Both the position numbers and the translations under genes were made by a program. The notes under the pieces were generated by a model. It searched no databases. It saw only the letters and a list, made by a program, of their open reading frames with translations, and was not told the origin of the DNA. Below, piece by piece: positions 35,683 to 47,819 of a DNA stretch of 64,000 nucleotides. This DNA comes from Antedon mediterranea. Lineage: Eukaryota > Echinodermata > Crinoidea > Comatulida > Antedonidae. The stretch is from the NCBI RefSeq assembly GCF_964355755.1, contig NC_092679.1:22382432-22446431 (forward strand), read 5' to 3'. Within the stretch, counting starts at the first letter, position 1. Each line of letters opens with the position of its first letter.

Positions 35683-36078
35683 ACAAAAGAACTTATGACG
35701 CAGCCGTATTTTAACAAGGCCAACAGCCATAAGTCACGTGCTAAAACGCATAGTGATACCGGACCTACAGACAGACCGACAGACCGACCGACCGACATAA
35801 TGAACTATAGAGTCGCGTCCACGCGACTAAAAATGCATGTTGATCTCGGGAGTGGGGAGGATTGAATGTTTTTGAGTTTATGAAATAAGTTTGTTTATTC
35901 GTACTGTTTTATTATTTTGCTATGAGTTGCTGACCGGAAAAGTTCGGGGCGGGTTACTATTTTCATGTGCCCAATTTAAGATTAGTAATAGTAACCCACT
36001 ACTTTAATAGTAAACCACCTTAAAAAAACAATCAAATAATAATAACCCACGGTTACAATTAGAAGATTTACGGTATTC
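35683..36078 (+). mobile_element. TAATAGTAACCCAC repeat element, copy 2, interrupted
   Basis: Colinear with 8500-8834, but after GCAGCCGTATTTT the homology is broken by a family C element (35713-35831) and resumes at ATGCATGTTGATCTCGGGAG. It ends AGAAGATTTACGGTA like copy 1. The uninterrupted copy shows where the insertion went. Confidence 0.7.
35713..35831 (+). mobile_element. Family C element, short copy
   Basis: AACAAGGCCAACAGCCATAA through a GACAGACCGACC block to TCGCGTCCACGCGACTAAAA, about 119 bp. Same ends as the long copy at 18250-19028 and the minus-strand copy at 52617-52730. Confidence 0.75.
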
Positions 36079-36673
36079 GGATAAGATTTTACACTCATCT
36101 TTTAGTATATTCATAGATCATTCACACGAAGGCGGGATAAAAGAATAAGTTACGTCATTCAACCGTTTAATGGAGAACGTAATATGTTTTTATTCTCCAT
36201 TTAGTATTATCATTTTAAAGTGACACTGACGGCAAAAAACGAATAAATAAACCTACAAATTACTTGTATTTTATAACGGTTCGATTTAGTAGAATTGAGT
36301 TAAACGGCTACGACGTGCAGAATGCAAACTAAAATGAAAACGATTTACTAAAGTGTCGCTAAAACACCCTGAAGTGTTGTAATGTTCTTTCATGTTCTGT
36401 AAACACTGCATGCACCATCGAGGAAACGTAGAGATGTGTACGCCCGTTTGGAAAATATGGATATAACGTATAAACGATATATATAATATAATATGTAAAC
36501 AAATGAACAAAATTTAAAAAAAAAATGTATGTAAACAGATGATGAAAACAAACATTGTTAATAATAATATGCATAGTGTATTGAAATGAAAATGTTTTTA
36601 GAGAAAAATATTTGTAAAGAGATAGGAACATGTATGGAAATAAAAGTGGGATGAACTCACATAAGATAAAACA

Positions 36674-36675
<2 letters not shown>

Positions 36676-36731
<56 letters not shown>
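36676..36731. repeat. (TA)n microsatellite
   Basis: About 27 uninterrupted TA dinucleotides. The Ile/Tyr frames on both strands across it are artefacts. Confidence 0.97.
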
Positions 36732-36732
<1 letters not shown>

Positions 36733-36919
36733 GTATCCAATCTGCAGACAGTACTGTTTCAATCTTATTAGATCTCGTCAATGCAGCTCAGGTTTCGAAA
36801 TGTTCAGAACTGGCACAATATATAGGCTGAGCCAGGTATGCGGGACATGGTACACTGATTATGAACACAAAGAGTGCACAAGCTCAACGATATACTGTAT
36901 ATAAAAGTTTTTTTTTATC

Positions 36920-37081
36920 ATGCTTGGTTCTCAAACTTGAGACGCAACGCAAGGACGTAAGCGCAAGGTACGTAATTTTACCAATCGTGACACAAGCGAT
37001 AGATCATCCGAATTGTCGCGTGTCAACTCGCTTGCGTTGCGTTTACGTCTTGCGTTACGTCCTAGTGTAAACCAAGCTTTA
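36920..37081. mobile_element. Family A MITE
   Basis: Ends TGCTTGGTTCTCAAACTTGA and, reversed, TAAAGCTTGGTTTACACTAG; internal GACGCAACGCAAGGACGTAA and GCGTTGCGTTTACGTCTTGC are inverted relative to one another. Degenerate ends suggest an older copy. Confidence 0.65.
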
Positions 37082-37099
37082 AATACATTTAAATATTAT

Positions 37100-38880
37100 T
37101 ATTGTTTCGCTGTGTTCAGACACCTCTATGTAAAACAATGACGGATGTTCACCAATTAATTTTAGAGTTCTTGTAGGCGAGATTAGTGGTAAACAAAGCA
37201 AATCTCACTCTCTCCGCATTCGCGGATTTATAAATAAAATTTACTGGAAATTAAATCAAGACGAGAATAATTAAATTTATAAACGGCAAGTCAATAATGA
37301 GGACCGGTTTGTATTTGTATCATTGGGTTAATTGCTGTATATATCGATTATTTGGCGCCTTGTTAGCCGCCGCAGTTTGATTAAGACTTGATGCAATTTG
37401 CGTTCACAAACCTTTTAAATAAATCTGTTGCAAACTAATAACTTTGAAATGGATCCATTTTTTATGAGTTGGCGATTATTGATTGATTATGTATTCTGTA
37501 TCTATAATTGGTACAGTATCATAGGCAAATTCTGTAATACAGCGTCACATATGCATCACATGTAACACCAAAAGCCTCAAACCTAACCTAAACGATACAC
37601 AGGCACCACATTTGTGATATATTTGTGTGACCGATATTACTTACGATAGGGGCCTACTATATGTATTATATACCGTGTATACGTACGGAGCGCAGGACCA
37701 GAGAGAAGAGACAACGTTGTCGCACACGTTTGGTTCCCAATGGGACGCAAACACGCACAACGCAACTCATTTTTTTTATCAATTGCAATCAACGGAAAAT
37801 TTTCGTTGCGCGCGTTAGTGGTCTAATTGGTACATACTATCAATCGTAATACTTTGTAACCAAAGCGGGTTTCAATAATCCTGAATCCTATTATGCGCGC
37901 GATACCATAAACAATATAGACGCACGCGTACAATAAACGTATAATTAAAATGACCCACAAGGTTGACGCGCGCAAGAAACGTACCTTTTTAAAGTCACAA
38001 ACTTGACGTGCGTACAAAAAAACGTACAACTCAAACGCAACGAAGTAAACACATTTATCAACATTTAACATAATGACGTCATTTTTTTTTTGTCAAAGAT
38101 TAAACGCGCAATTTGAAGTGTTTCTTCCTCGTGTGCTAGTATGGTGTGGTGTATAATTATTTTATTATTGCGGATCTTTAATCGATTCGTTAGGCCTACT
38201 TAAATTTAAGTTAATTACATGTTAAACAAAACAATGTACCGCAGAACATTGTAATCCATAAACGCCGTATAGGTATTCCATAATTCCTTGAAATACAATA
38301 GTAATTGACGTCATTATGACGCAACAATCTTTATTTTAATTCTCCTTATTGCCATTAATGCAAAGTTTGTTTGTGAAGAAACCGATTTGAGGCGGTTTTA
38401 ATTTCCGTATACCGTGATAATTATATCAAACATACTGTAATGTACGTGGTGTAATATAACATGAATGTAATTATTCGGGATCAGGCTAGGAACATTTCAT
38501 AGTTTTTCGTAGAATACACGTCACCGAAACGAGGCGTTTTGTTTTCGTTCACTACCAACGCGTTTCCGCGTTCCTGATAGTGCGCATTTAAATAGCTAAT
38601 TTAGCAAAGAGTCTTAATTTAAGCTAGGATCTGTTTAACACCGCAACGCTTTTCTTACGTAATATTACGCAATAAACACGTTGAGGGCACACTAACAAGA
38701 GAGCCAGTATACTTCCGTATATATATAGTTGCTTTAATGATGATGTAGTGATATCATTTTCCGAGATTCCGAAGATATTAAAAATGTATTTTCACTGACA
38801 GAGAGAGAGCAATCGGTTTAATTCTCTTTCGATCGATACTTCTTGTGTCTGTCCTGAAAATCCGCAGTTTTTAAAGATTT
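37100..38880. other. Gene-free sequence with a diverged repeat
   Basis: No exon supported. Includes a degenerate family A-like stretch (about 37720-37810, TTTGGTTCCCAATGGGACGC) and part of the GTACAGTATCATAGGCAAAT / TCTGTAATACAG repeat (37510-37570) that recurs at 39455-39775 and 54475-54535. Confidence 0.4.
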
Positions 38881-38885
38881 GGAAA

Positions 38886-39215
38886 GTTGAGTAAGAGGGG
38901 AGTATATTCTTTGGGAAGGGGAATAATTATACTCTTTGGGGAGGGGGAGTATACTCTTTTGGAAGAGAGTGTACTCGTTGGGGAGGGAGTATACTCGTTG
39001 GGGAGGGAGTATACTCGTTGGGGAGGGAGTATACTCGTTGGGGAGGGAGTATACTCGTTGGGGAGGGAGTATACTCTTTGGGAGTGGAGTATACTTTTTT
39101 TGTGAGCGGAGTATATTCTTTGGGGAGGGAGAGGAAGTATACTCTTTGGGGAGGGGGATGGATTATACTCTTTGGGGAGGTGGATGGGAATATACTCTTT
39201 GTGGGAGGGGAGTAT
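38886..39215. repeat. 20-bp satellite with GTATAC core
   Basis: Tandem GGGGAGGGAGTATACTCGTT units, near-identical from about 38975 to 39080, with diverged and longer units on both sides. Each unit contains the palindrome AGTATACT. The 20-bp period keeps several frames open on both strands, giving repetitive Tyr/Ser-rich pseudo-proteins. Confidence 0.93.
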
Positions 39216-39449
39216 TATGTGCAAAATCGTAATAAATATTCAGAAAGAAATCAGACATTTGTATTATGCAACATTCATATTATTTATTTGATGAATAAAC
39301 CATGAACCATTACGTGACTATATATACCTGTATCAGCACTAAACAAAGAAAATAACACCACTACAACCGGACCCTAATGTGGGATAGTGCATGTATACAC
39401 TATGATCTGAGACTATCACCCAATTCTCTGCACTGTATCTCCACATATG

Positions 39450-39775
39450 GCATAATAATTGTACAGTATCGTGGCAAATTCTATAATACAGTGTAACATA
39501 TTGTGCATGGTGGTTTATGTCACATGTGATACATATGTGACACTGTATTACAGAATGTGCCTGTGAAACTGTACACATTCTGTAAAACAGTGTCACATAT
39601 GTGTCACATGTTGTGCATAGTGGTTTATGTTAAAGTTGAATTGAATCAATTGAAAACATTTTTGGCTGGGTTTATGACCCATGATACAGGTGTGTTACAT
39701 ATGTTAAACTGTATTACAGAATCTGCCTGTGATACTGTACAAATTATTGATACAGTACAAAACATCGGCTAACAC
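39450..39775. repeat. Palindromic repeat cluster (CTGTATTACAGAAT)
   Basis: Several direct and inverted copies of TTCTGTAATACAGTGTCACATATG and of GTACAGTATC, with GTGCAT(G/A)GTGGTTTATGT twice. Related sequence at 37506-37570 and 54475-54535. Non-coding, likely a foldback element with internal duplication. Confidence 0.6.
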
Positions 39776-41537
39776 TATTCTATAAGTAACTATGCCAACT
39801 AAAAAATGATAAATAATCTTATTAAAATACGTACAACAAACACACTAACAGGAGACAATGTTCATATTAAAAAATTAAATATATGAAAATATATGACCAT
39901 ACTGAAATTACATCATTATTATGGTTAGTTATGCTTTTCAACTTACTATAATAGGCATTAAAGTAATAATATATTTATTATACCGTGAGCGATAAATTAC
40001 TTCCCTTCAAGATCAAAACTGCGTACTTGATACATTCAGCCGATTGATGCGAGATTATAACACATGATTCTCACAAATTACTAGTTATTACCTCTGATAT
40101 TCTAAGGTATTTTATTGCCATTTTGTTGTTATACAAGCCAATTTTTTATTTAGTTATATATTTCTTAAGATTTCTTTTAGAATTGTTTAATAGTATTCGA
40201 TTAAGTACATTTGTACATGCATAATTGTAAACAGTGGTAATTTTATCCTATTTTAGGCGAGTACAGTATGGCAAAAATAGGGAGAGAATAATTCATTTTC
40301 ATAATATCCATTCAAAAATCTTTTGAACTTGGGATGAAAAACATGCATACACATCATGACATTAATGTGGCCCTTGGGTGAAAAAATGAAGCTTAAATTT
40401 TCAGCAAAACCTGGCAATTTCATACTACCTACAATATTTCATATGGCACAAAAACACCCAATAATAATATACTACTACACAGAACATAGAGCAAACAAAC
40501 AGATATTTATTAAAAAGAGAAGTTTTTAGCGGTCTAAATGCAGAGAAGCAATAGGGTAATAATATAGGCCTATCTAATTATATTAAATTACTAAAATTGT
40601 ATCTAGTTAGCTATCCTAAGCCAATTGTTTTCCCGATAAAGCCAACAATTCTTAATACATTTGAAATAAAGTTGTGCAGCGTGCATTAGAACTGCATAAA
40701 TGTTATAGACGTACAGCACATGCTCACAAGCAAACACATGTTGTGATACTATATGCAAATATGCTAAATTTGCATAATTACTATGTATCTCCGATTGCAT
40801 TACACAGTATAGGAATAGAGGATGTAAATTTAGCTCAAATATGCAAATTAGATTGTCGCATATAATTAGCATAATGAGTCCAGATAACATCTACTGCTAA
40901 GTAGTGTTTGTTACAGTGCGGTATTTTAAGAAAACAGTTTATGATCCAAAGTATAGGTAGCAGAGAAAACAGATGGAGGTTATCTAGCATAAATGCTTCA
41001 ACATTAAACAAATGTGTTATTGGCTCAATCTTTGGATATGCCATTTAATTTCAGTGGGGGAAACATTTTATTTTATACAATTAAGACTAAAAACAATTGT
41101 TGGTCCAATAATGTACTATCTAGCTTTTAAATCTCCACAACGTTTTTTCATTTGAACATTTTCGGACAAGAATATGGAAGAAATAAAGGAACATTTTAAA
41201 GTAAATAAAGGTTGATTTTTGTTTTAAATCGAATTATACACGTAATGAAAAAAGTGAACAGCACTGCTTAAATTATTATTTTAAAAAGCATGGGTATACA
41301 AAGCATCGTACAATGCAATTGTGATGGGTTTGTTTTTTTTAGATTATGGCCTCCAATGTTCAATAACACCACGACAATTGTTGTTGACTTGCTCAACTAG
41401 GCCTAGTAAAAGTTAATAAAGAAAATTCTATTTGTGTATGATAAAGTCCACTGATAAATACAAAAATGTTTCTTTTGCGAGAAATAAAATTCATGTTATC
41501 GCAAATCTTGCTAGCTTGATTCTCAATGTATTAAATC

Positions 41538-41543
41538 TTTATT
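41538..41543 (-). terminator. Poly(A) signal for the 14-3-3 gene
   Basis: AATAAA on the minus strand about 150 bases after the TAA stop at 41693-41695. Confidence 0.45.
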
Positions 41544-41692
41544 ATTATTATTATTTGTATCGTGTAAATTATTACCAAGTCTTAAAAACAGTAAAATGAA
41601 GAAAAGAGTATACAAATGACAATACCCATACGTCAATGATAAATGACCCGACTGTTTGATTGGTCAATCCACATCATCCAATGTCCAAACCA

Positions 41693-44600
41693 TTACTGAA
41701 CCTGTTCGACACGAGTATCATCGTCTGAAACAAAAAGCAATATTAATTTTTAATATTCATGGTTGCAAATAATTTATACCTATACCTATTTGATTCCAAT
41801 TTTGTAGGTCGAAAAAAACTTGTATAAATAATAATATTTTTGATTTATTCATCATTCCAACAAACATTGTTCATGGCTCTGTGGACTGGAAAAAAACAGG
41901 CTTAAAGTGACTATGTCAAAATTATTTAATTTAATAGCAAAAAAAATAAATTACCATCCTGGTCTTCGGATTCTGCGGTCCAAAGGGTAAGGTTATCACG
42001 GAGCAACTGCATAATCAGCGTCGAATCCTTATATGTTCCCGTTTGCTGATCCTGCTCTACATCAACCATGGCTTCATCGAATGCGGTTTTCGCCAGAGTA
42101 CAGGCTTTTTCGGGATCGTTTAGGATTTCGTAGTAGAAGACGGAGAAATTCAATGCGAGTCCTAGACGTATTGGGTTCGTTGGTGCCAATTGGGTTTTAG
42201 CTTTTTCCAGCGCCTGTTTGTACGCCTCAAGGCTTTCTTCGGTGCAAGCTTGTCGGTCTTCGGTTGATTTGAACTCGGCTAAGTATCGATGGTAATCGCC
42301 TTTCCTGCATAAAAAAATTAATATATTGATGTTAAGTTCTGTCTACACTATCAAATTTTATATGATGTGTCCAAATATGGTAGTGTTATGTTTGAATATG
42401 GTAATGATATGACATCATCATGTCCATATATGGGCACATCACTTTTGTTGTCACATAAAGTGTGATAGTGTTGACAAAGTTTAAATTATTATATCATTCA
42501 CACTTTAAGAGCCAGATTAGAGAATAGAGTGGTTAAAAGATCAATCAATTAAATTTTATTCCATGAAAATAATATTAGATTATTATGTACATCATGGTCA
42601 TTATTATGTAAATTTTATGGCCGTATTCACCAATCACACTTAAGTGAGATATTTCCCTTAAATATTTAAGTATTTCACTTAACTCAATAAATATTTTAAA
42701 TTGTATTCATTTAGATAGAAGATTTTTCCCTTAGCCTAAGTGTGAAAGGTGAATTCGGCCACTGGATTTTAGACCAAGTCACGGCCCAAGCTTTATAATG
42801 TACATAAACACATTGTGATGTGTCACAGTTAACACAAGATTTTACATTACATCGCAATCACTAGTACTAGTAATGCATTACTTCTAAAACCTTACTTATG
42901 CTAACATTTTTGACAATGTCAAATCACTAACTCCATTCTCGACACAGGAAGTAGTTCAATTTGATTAGCGAATTTGTGACCTGCAATCACACTTGTGTTT
43001 ATTATCTAACTGGATTTACAATTGGGAGGATTAACCTCAACTGCTGTTATTAAGCTATTTCCTTTATCTAGACATCGTTCATATCCAGTAACTGTAGTAC
43101 CCCTCTTTTGGGACACCCCTATTCAGAGGAAAACTCATTTGGGACATCCCTTTTAGGGGGACACTATCTATTAAGGGGACACTTGACACACATGATACGA
43201 ACAAGAGAAATATATATTGTACCAACAACCAATGCTAACCCTATTCATAGGACACTTCTATTAAGGGGACACTTTACAATGATACGAACAAGAGAAATAT
43301 ATATTGTACCAACAACCAATGCTAACCCCTATTCATAGGACACCTCTATTAAGGGGACACTTTCTTGGGTCCTCTTAAAGGGGTTGTCCTAAAATGGAGA
43401 CATCATCTCACTAATATTCTATATGAACTAGAAACACGGTATACAGAACAATAGCAATGCCAAGGTCAGGTCAAGGTTTTTTGTGAAAATTGTTAAACTG
43501 TATGACATATGACAACCAAAGCGGAAATATTACACAATACTTGCGCTATAGTAACTTGCTTTATAATGTTGGGTTGGTTTTAAGCTTATAGCTTACTGTA
43601 TATGATCCTTGTTAATGGTTAGTTCTTTATACAACTGTGCCATATTGCAGACAAAATATTTCCTTTATTTTATGTTGTTTCAAATTGAAAATACTAATAG
43701 TACAATCTGCTAATGCCCATTTGCTTCCACATGCCATTCACAGACAAACTGTGTAAACATACTTACATTTTCAAATAAAATACAGAGGATTCAACTTCTT
43801 CAGTATTTGGAATTAAATGATCTTGAAGCAGATCGAGAACTTCTTTACAAGTGACATTCAATTCTTCCTCAATCTAAAAATGAGATTAAAATCAATATTT
43901 GATAATCGATATTTGATAATCAATATTCGATATTTGATAATCAATATTTGATAAATTGATATTTTATAATTGATACTTGGTAATCAATACTTGATAATCG
44001 ATATTTGATCACTATTTGGTAATCGATATTTGGTAATCAATATTTGGTAATCAATACTTGATAATCAATATTAGCTAATCATCAATCAGACTTGCAACAA
44101 TGCAATTCATGCTCAAACAATAAACAATCAATATTTGATTTTATTTACATAGGAATACAAGCACAGTATTGTTTAAATATTTGCATTTGCAAAGAAACAC
44201 TGTACTGTAAGGTTTGTGGTAATAATTCCTGAAAAGGAAGCAAGAAAAGTTAAGGATGTCAATCGTCAAACTTCCTTTTCAAAGGATACCAACATATTTT
44301 TTTTAATGTAGGCATTGGCTATGAACAGACAGTGAATAAAAACAAAATCTTTTTTATTGTCTCATACTGTAGGGGGTCATTCATTTTTTTAAAGTGTTAT
44401 TTTCCTTTTACGGTACTGTAAATAAACCTAAAGAGAACAATAAATAAACAGTGAAATACCACACAATACAATAACAGTTCAAAATACTTTCTAATGAATA
44501 ATATAGTTTTGACATTTTTTAGTAAGTTGTACATACTGATGAACAATCCGAACAAATTGCCATTAAGCTCCGTGTACACTATTAAACTTTATGTAACAAC

Positions 44601-46137
44601 AGAACGCGATGTGACAAAACAATGTGAAGATGATGATGTCATATCACTACCATATTTAAACATATCACTACCATATTTAAACATATCACTACCATATTTA
44701 AACATATCACTACCATATTTAAACATATCACTACCATATTTAAACATATCACTACCATATTTGAACACATTTTTTGGTCAAACTAGTTAGATAGTGTAGA
44801 CAGAGCTTTAAGCGTGGTTCCCACTAGCGACGCAACACAAGGACGTGACGCAACGCAAGTGGATTGACCAATCACAAGCGATGGCTTATTCGCTTGTGAT
44901 TGCTAAATGTCTATAACTTCGCTTTTCATTGGTTAAAACGCTTGCGTTGCGTTATGTCCTTGCGTTACGTTCTAGTGGGAACCAAGCTTTAGAGACTGAT
45001 TATATATCCAACCGCAGTGCTTTGAAAAAGAAGTTAAAGAAGGTGAACAAAAAGGTAAATTTGTATCCCTTTCATTTCTCGGTGCCTGGCGATAAGAATT
45101 TTACCTTTTTTCGATAATTTTGCGTAAGTTCACTCTTGGGGGCGGCTTCATGTTCAGTTTTCGATCCTATGCTGCTTACTATACGCCAGGCTGAACGCTT
45201 TCCACCAATCACATTCTTATAAGCTACAGACAAAAGGTTTCGTTCTTCTTCAGTAAGTGTTTTCTTTTTCTCAACCAGTTTTTTCATTTGATCAACCATA
45301 TCTGTAAATGAAATTAAATTCCTGGACCTGTAAATGTTTATATTATTACTAATTATACTGAAGAAATGATTGCTTAAAAACCTACACAATCACCCTATTC
45401 ATTGTGGTGATCATCATTAATTTTTTTTTTTTTTTACCATATTTAATGAGGGTGTTCCATCCAGCAAATGTGCTGATCATTAGGGACCCTCAGAGGTTCA
45501 CAAGACAAACATATACACAAGATGCTCTACATAAACAAAGTCTTATTACAAGTCTTTGGGAGTGGTGTTTGTCCTTGACCTTAGACTAATAGAAAAAATC
45601 CCGACATGTGACGGGACTTGAACCCAGGACCCTTGGAGTGGTAGCCAAGCATCATAGCCACTACAGTCACAACTAGCTTGCTGCTAAAATATGTTCATAT
45701 CGTCGCCCCATCAAAAAAGAATAAAAGTTCCAATTGCAATTCAATGATGGGTGTGTGAATACAGTATTATTAGTAAAATATGCACAATCACACACTCCAA
45801 ATAATCAATTTAATTGTTTATAATATGATGTTCCATTATTAAAAACGGCGCCGTCTTTCGTTCCGTGAAACAAAGAAGTGTGAATAAATGTAGCTTAACT
45901 CATTGCTATACTAGCTAGGCCTAGTATATAATACACTTATTTAGTAGGCTGGTGTGGCAGGAGGCTTTAACCGCAATAAACCGGGAAGCTAGGCGCGCCG
46001 GTGTCCCGCCTAGCCTAGCTAGCTTATTTGTTATTTTTAACAGATATAAAACGAGAACTAGCCTAGATTTTACCTTCATATCTTTCCGACTGTTCAGAGA
46101 GTTTAGCGTTGTACGTATATTTTTCATTTTCATCCAT
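41693..46137 (-). CDS. YWHA: 14-3-3 family protein
   Basis: Five coding exons: 46074-46137, 45105-45301, 43767-43873, 41955-42304 and 41693-41724. Introns are GT-AG and phases agree; the join is 249 aa, the normal length. Landmarks: [15 protein letters not shown] in helix 3, GKRSAWR (Lys and two Arg of the phosphopeptide pocket), [10 protein letters not shown] (Arg-Tyr pair), [14 protein letters not shown] and [18 protein letters not shown]. All basic and Asn pocket residues I can place are kept, so it should bind phospho-Ser/Thr ligands as a dimer in the cytosol. The start ATG ([21 protein letters not shown]) fits the family N-terminus. It is a diverged member: the tail is very acidic ([12 protein letters not shown]) and helix 2 reads [11 protein letters not shown]. 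Which isoform class it belongs to is unclear. Confidence 0.95.
42331..42482. mobile_element. Family B MITE in 14-3-3 intron 3
   Basis: Ends TTAAGTTCTGTCTACACTAT and, reversed, AAACTTTGTCAACACTATCA; internal CAAATATGGTAGTGTTATG and GACATCATCATGTCCATATA. It starts only 27 bases from the acceptor of 14-3-3 exon 4. Confidence 0.8.
42618..42765. mobile_element. Small MITE (GGCCGTATTCACC ends)
   Basis: Left end TGGCCGTATTCACCAATCAC plus ACTTAAG; right end, reversed, TGGCCGAATTCACCTTTCAC plus ACTTAGG. About 148 bp, AT-rich, no coding capacity. Lies in 14-3-3 intron 3. Confidence 0.7.
43093..43400. repeat. Direct duplication within a GGGGACAC repeat
   Basis: The segment TATTAAGGGGACACTT...GATACGAACAAGAGAAATATATA...CCAACAACCAATGCTAACCC occurs twice (about 43170-43240 and 43258-43330) inside the GTGTCCCC-type repeat. 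Lies in 14-3-3 intron 3. Confidence 0.7.
43885..44075. repeat. AT-rich minisatellite GATAATCAATATTT
   Basis: About a dozen imperfect copies of a 14-15-base unit (TTTGATAATCAATA and TTTGGTAATCGATA). It starts only a few bases upstream of the acceptor of 14-3-3 exon 3. Confidence 0.85.
44564..44807. mobile_element. Family B MITE with internal 21-bp tandem repeat
   Basis: Terminal repeats AAGCTCCGTGTACACTATTA / TAGATAGTGTAGACAGAGCTT. The usual single internal motif is expanded to six tandem copies of ATATCACTACCATATTTAAA plus C (44640-44766). The frame through it reads ISLPYLN six times, an artefact of the 21-base period. A family A element follows directly. Confidence 0.85.
44809..44991. mobile_element. 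Family A MITE in 14-3-3 intron 2
   Basis: Ends AAGCGTGGTTCCCACTAGCG and, reversed, AAGCTTGGTTCCCACTAGAA; internal GACGTGACGCAACGCAAGTG and CTTGCGTTGCGTTATGTCCT, and TTGACCAATCACAAGCGATG opposite TCATTGGTTAAAACG. Highly similar to 48059-48241 and 61112-61293. It abuts the family B element on its left. Confidence 0.9.
45595..45680 (-). mobile_element. tRNA-like SINE head
   Basis: On the minus strand GTAGTGGCTATGATGCTTGG (A-box-like) and GGGTCCTGGGTTCAAGTCCC (B-box GGTTCAAGTCC). The stems do not form a full cloverleaf, so this is a retroposon head or pseudogene. Lies in 14-3-3 intron 1. Confidence 0.5.
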
Positions 46138-47497
46138 TTTAGTATAACTAAATTCAATTGAACACCTGTAAAAAATGAAATCGAAGATCTGCTTCTCGCA
46201 TAAAAAAATGGCCGACGATTATGCAAATTAGCAAGGTAATGTACGTACGTACGTCCGCCGTATTATACACGGCTGCTGGGTGATTAGTCGGGCAAACAAA
46301 AGAAAAACCGAGTTGATAAGTGTGTGTGTAAAGCCCTCTTTTCTTTGAGGTCATTAAGATCGATAGAGCGCGCGAAAAACACTCGTACGGAAGTTAAGCA
46401 CAATAATAATTATACTAATACAATATACCGTAGGCCTACCACTGAACAATTTCAATTTCAGACGAGTGTAGGCCTATATTGAAAGATATCATTAATTAAT
46501 GTATTAATTGATTATGATAATTATTATATCATTGTCCAAATGAGATGAATACAGCGTCAACCCAGGGAGTTTTACAACTCCCTGGTGAACCATTAGTAAA
46601 TTAAAATTATGTAGGTTAAGAAAATGTTTTCATTAGAAAAACATAACAGACCAACGTGTTTTAAAGCGCGACTCCATATCATCATATGAATTGCCTTATC
46701 CTCATGAAATAACGACACCCAACCCTAACAAAAATAGGCTACACACCAAATGAAAGAAACAACCAGATGGGCCATAAATAATGTGTTTTTATTTTCAAAT
46801 CTGGAAGACATCGTGAGTGGTCGACTTTATGAAAATAAAAAAATAGAACTATAGGCCTACACCTAAAATTTTAAAATAATTCCTACTTCTATGCCTACAT
46901 TAAAACCAACCCTTTAAAAGTGTTTTTTTTTATTTAGGCAAGGGTAGCCGGCCATAAGCGAATTAATCATTTTGTCCGTTAGTCTTGGAATCGAGTTTCA
47001 CATTTCACATTTATTTATTTACTCATCGTTTATAAATACAGTTTCATAGCATAAATGATGGCAAGGATCCTGCATAGAGAAGTTTACACTTCTGTTTTCG
47101 CAGGACCAAAGCGGAGTGGAGTTTTCATGAGAAAAAAATCGTGACATCTGACAGGATTCGAACCCATGACAACATGGAAACACGTATTACATTACAATTT
47201 GGGTACTATCTCTGTTCCGGGTACGGTTATGTTGTAGTTCTTGCTATAGGACCAAATGCGCCTACTAACGCTTTCCAGCCTATGCACGAACGTCCACAAT
47301 ATTCAGGGTTTTTTTTGACAGACCATGTCTACTGAATGGAAAATCGATAAATTGGTGACGTCACAAAGGCTTATCAAAATCATACATTACAATACATTAT
47401 CTGCATTTTTCTTATTCAACCACCCCCAATCGGTATACACCACGTGAACGTGCATATACGCGCGGATACAATGCCCTGACACATGATACACACGCGT

Positions 47498-47662
47498 TAA
47501 GCTGATTTTCCACTAGGCGAATTTTGTTAGCGCGAATCGAAAGCGTTAGCTTATACGCATGCGTATTCATGTTTCCATCTTCCAAATCCCTATCTACGCA
47601 TGCGTATAACCTGACGCATTCGATTCGCTCGAACAAATTCGCCTAGTGGAAAATCGGCTTTA
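47498..47662. mobile_element. MITE with TTTTCCACTAGGCGAAT ends
   Basis: Left end TTAAGCTGATTTTCCACTAG plus GCGAATTTTGTT; right end, reversed, TTAAAGCCGATTTTCCACTA plus GGCGAATTTGTT. Internal GCATGCGTA occurs in both halves. About 165 bp, non-coding. Confidence 0.8.
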
Positions 47663-47819
47663 ACTGTAATGGTCGTGCGTCACTGACGACTTGAACATGA
47701 AAAAACATTTTTTTAAACCTGATCTCAATCAAAATATTGTATTAATTTATTTAAATGTACAGAAATCGGAGCCTATTATGGTGGTTGTAAGTCTACATCC
47801 ACGGTCGAACAATTAAAAC

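Noticed and set aside
36359-36830. Frames rich in Ile-Tyr on both strands
   Set aside because: Created by the (TA)n repeat at 36676-36731.
38871-39305. Several overlapping frames with repeated GVYSLGREYT-like text
   Set aside because: Products of the 20-bp satellite, open in several frames on both strands.
47412-47636. 74-codon minus frame
   Set aside because: Falls largely inside an inverted-repeat MITE (47498-47662).
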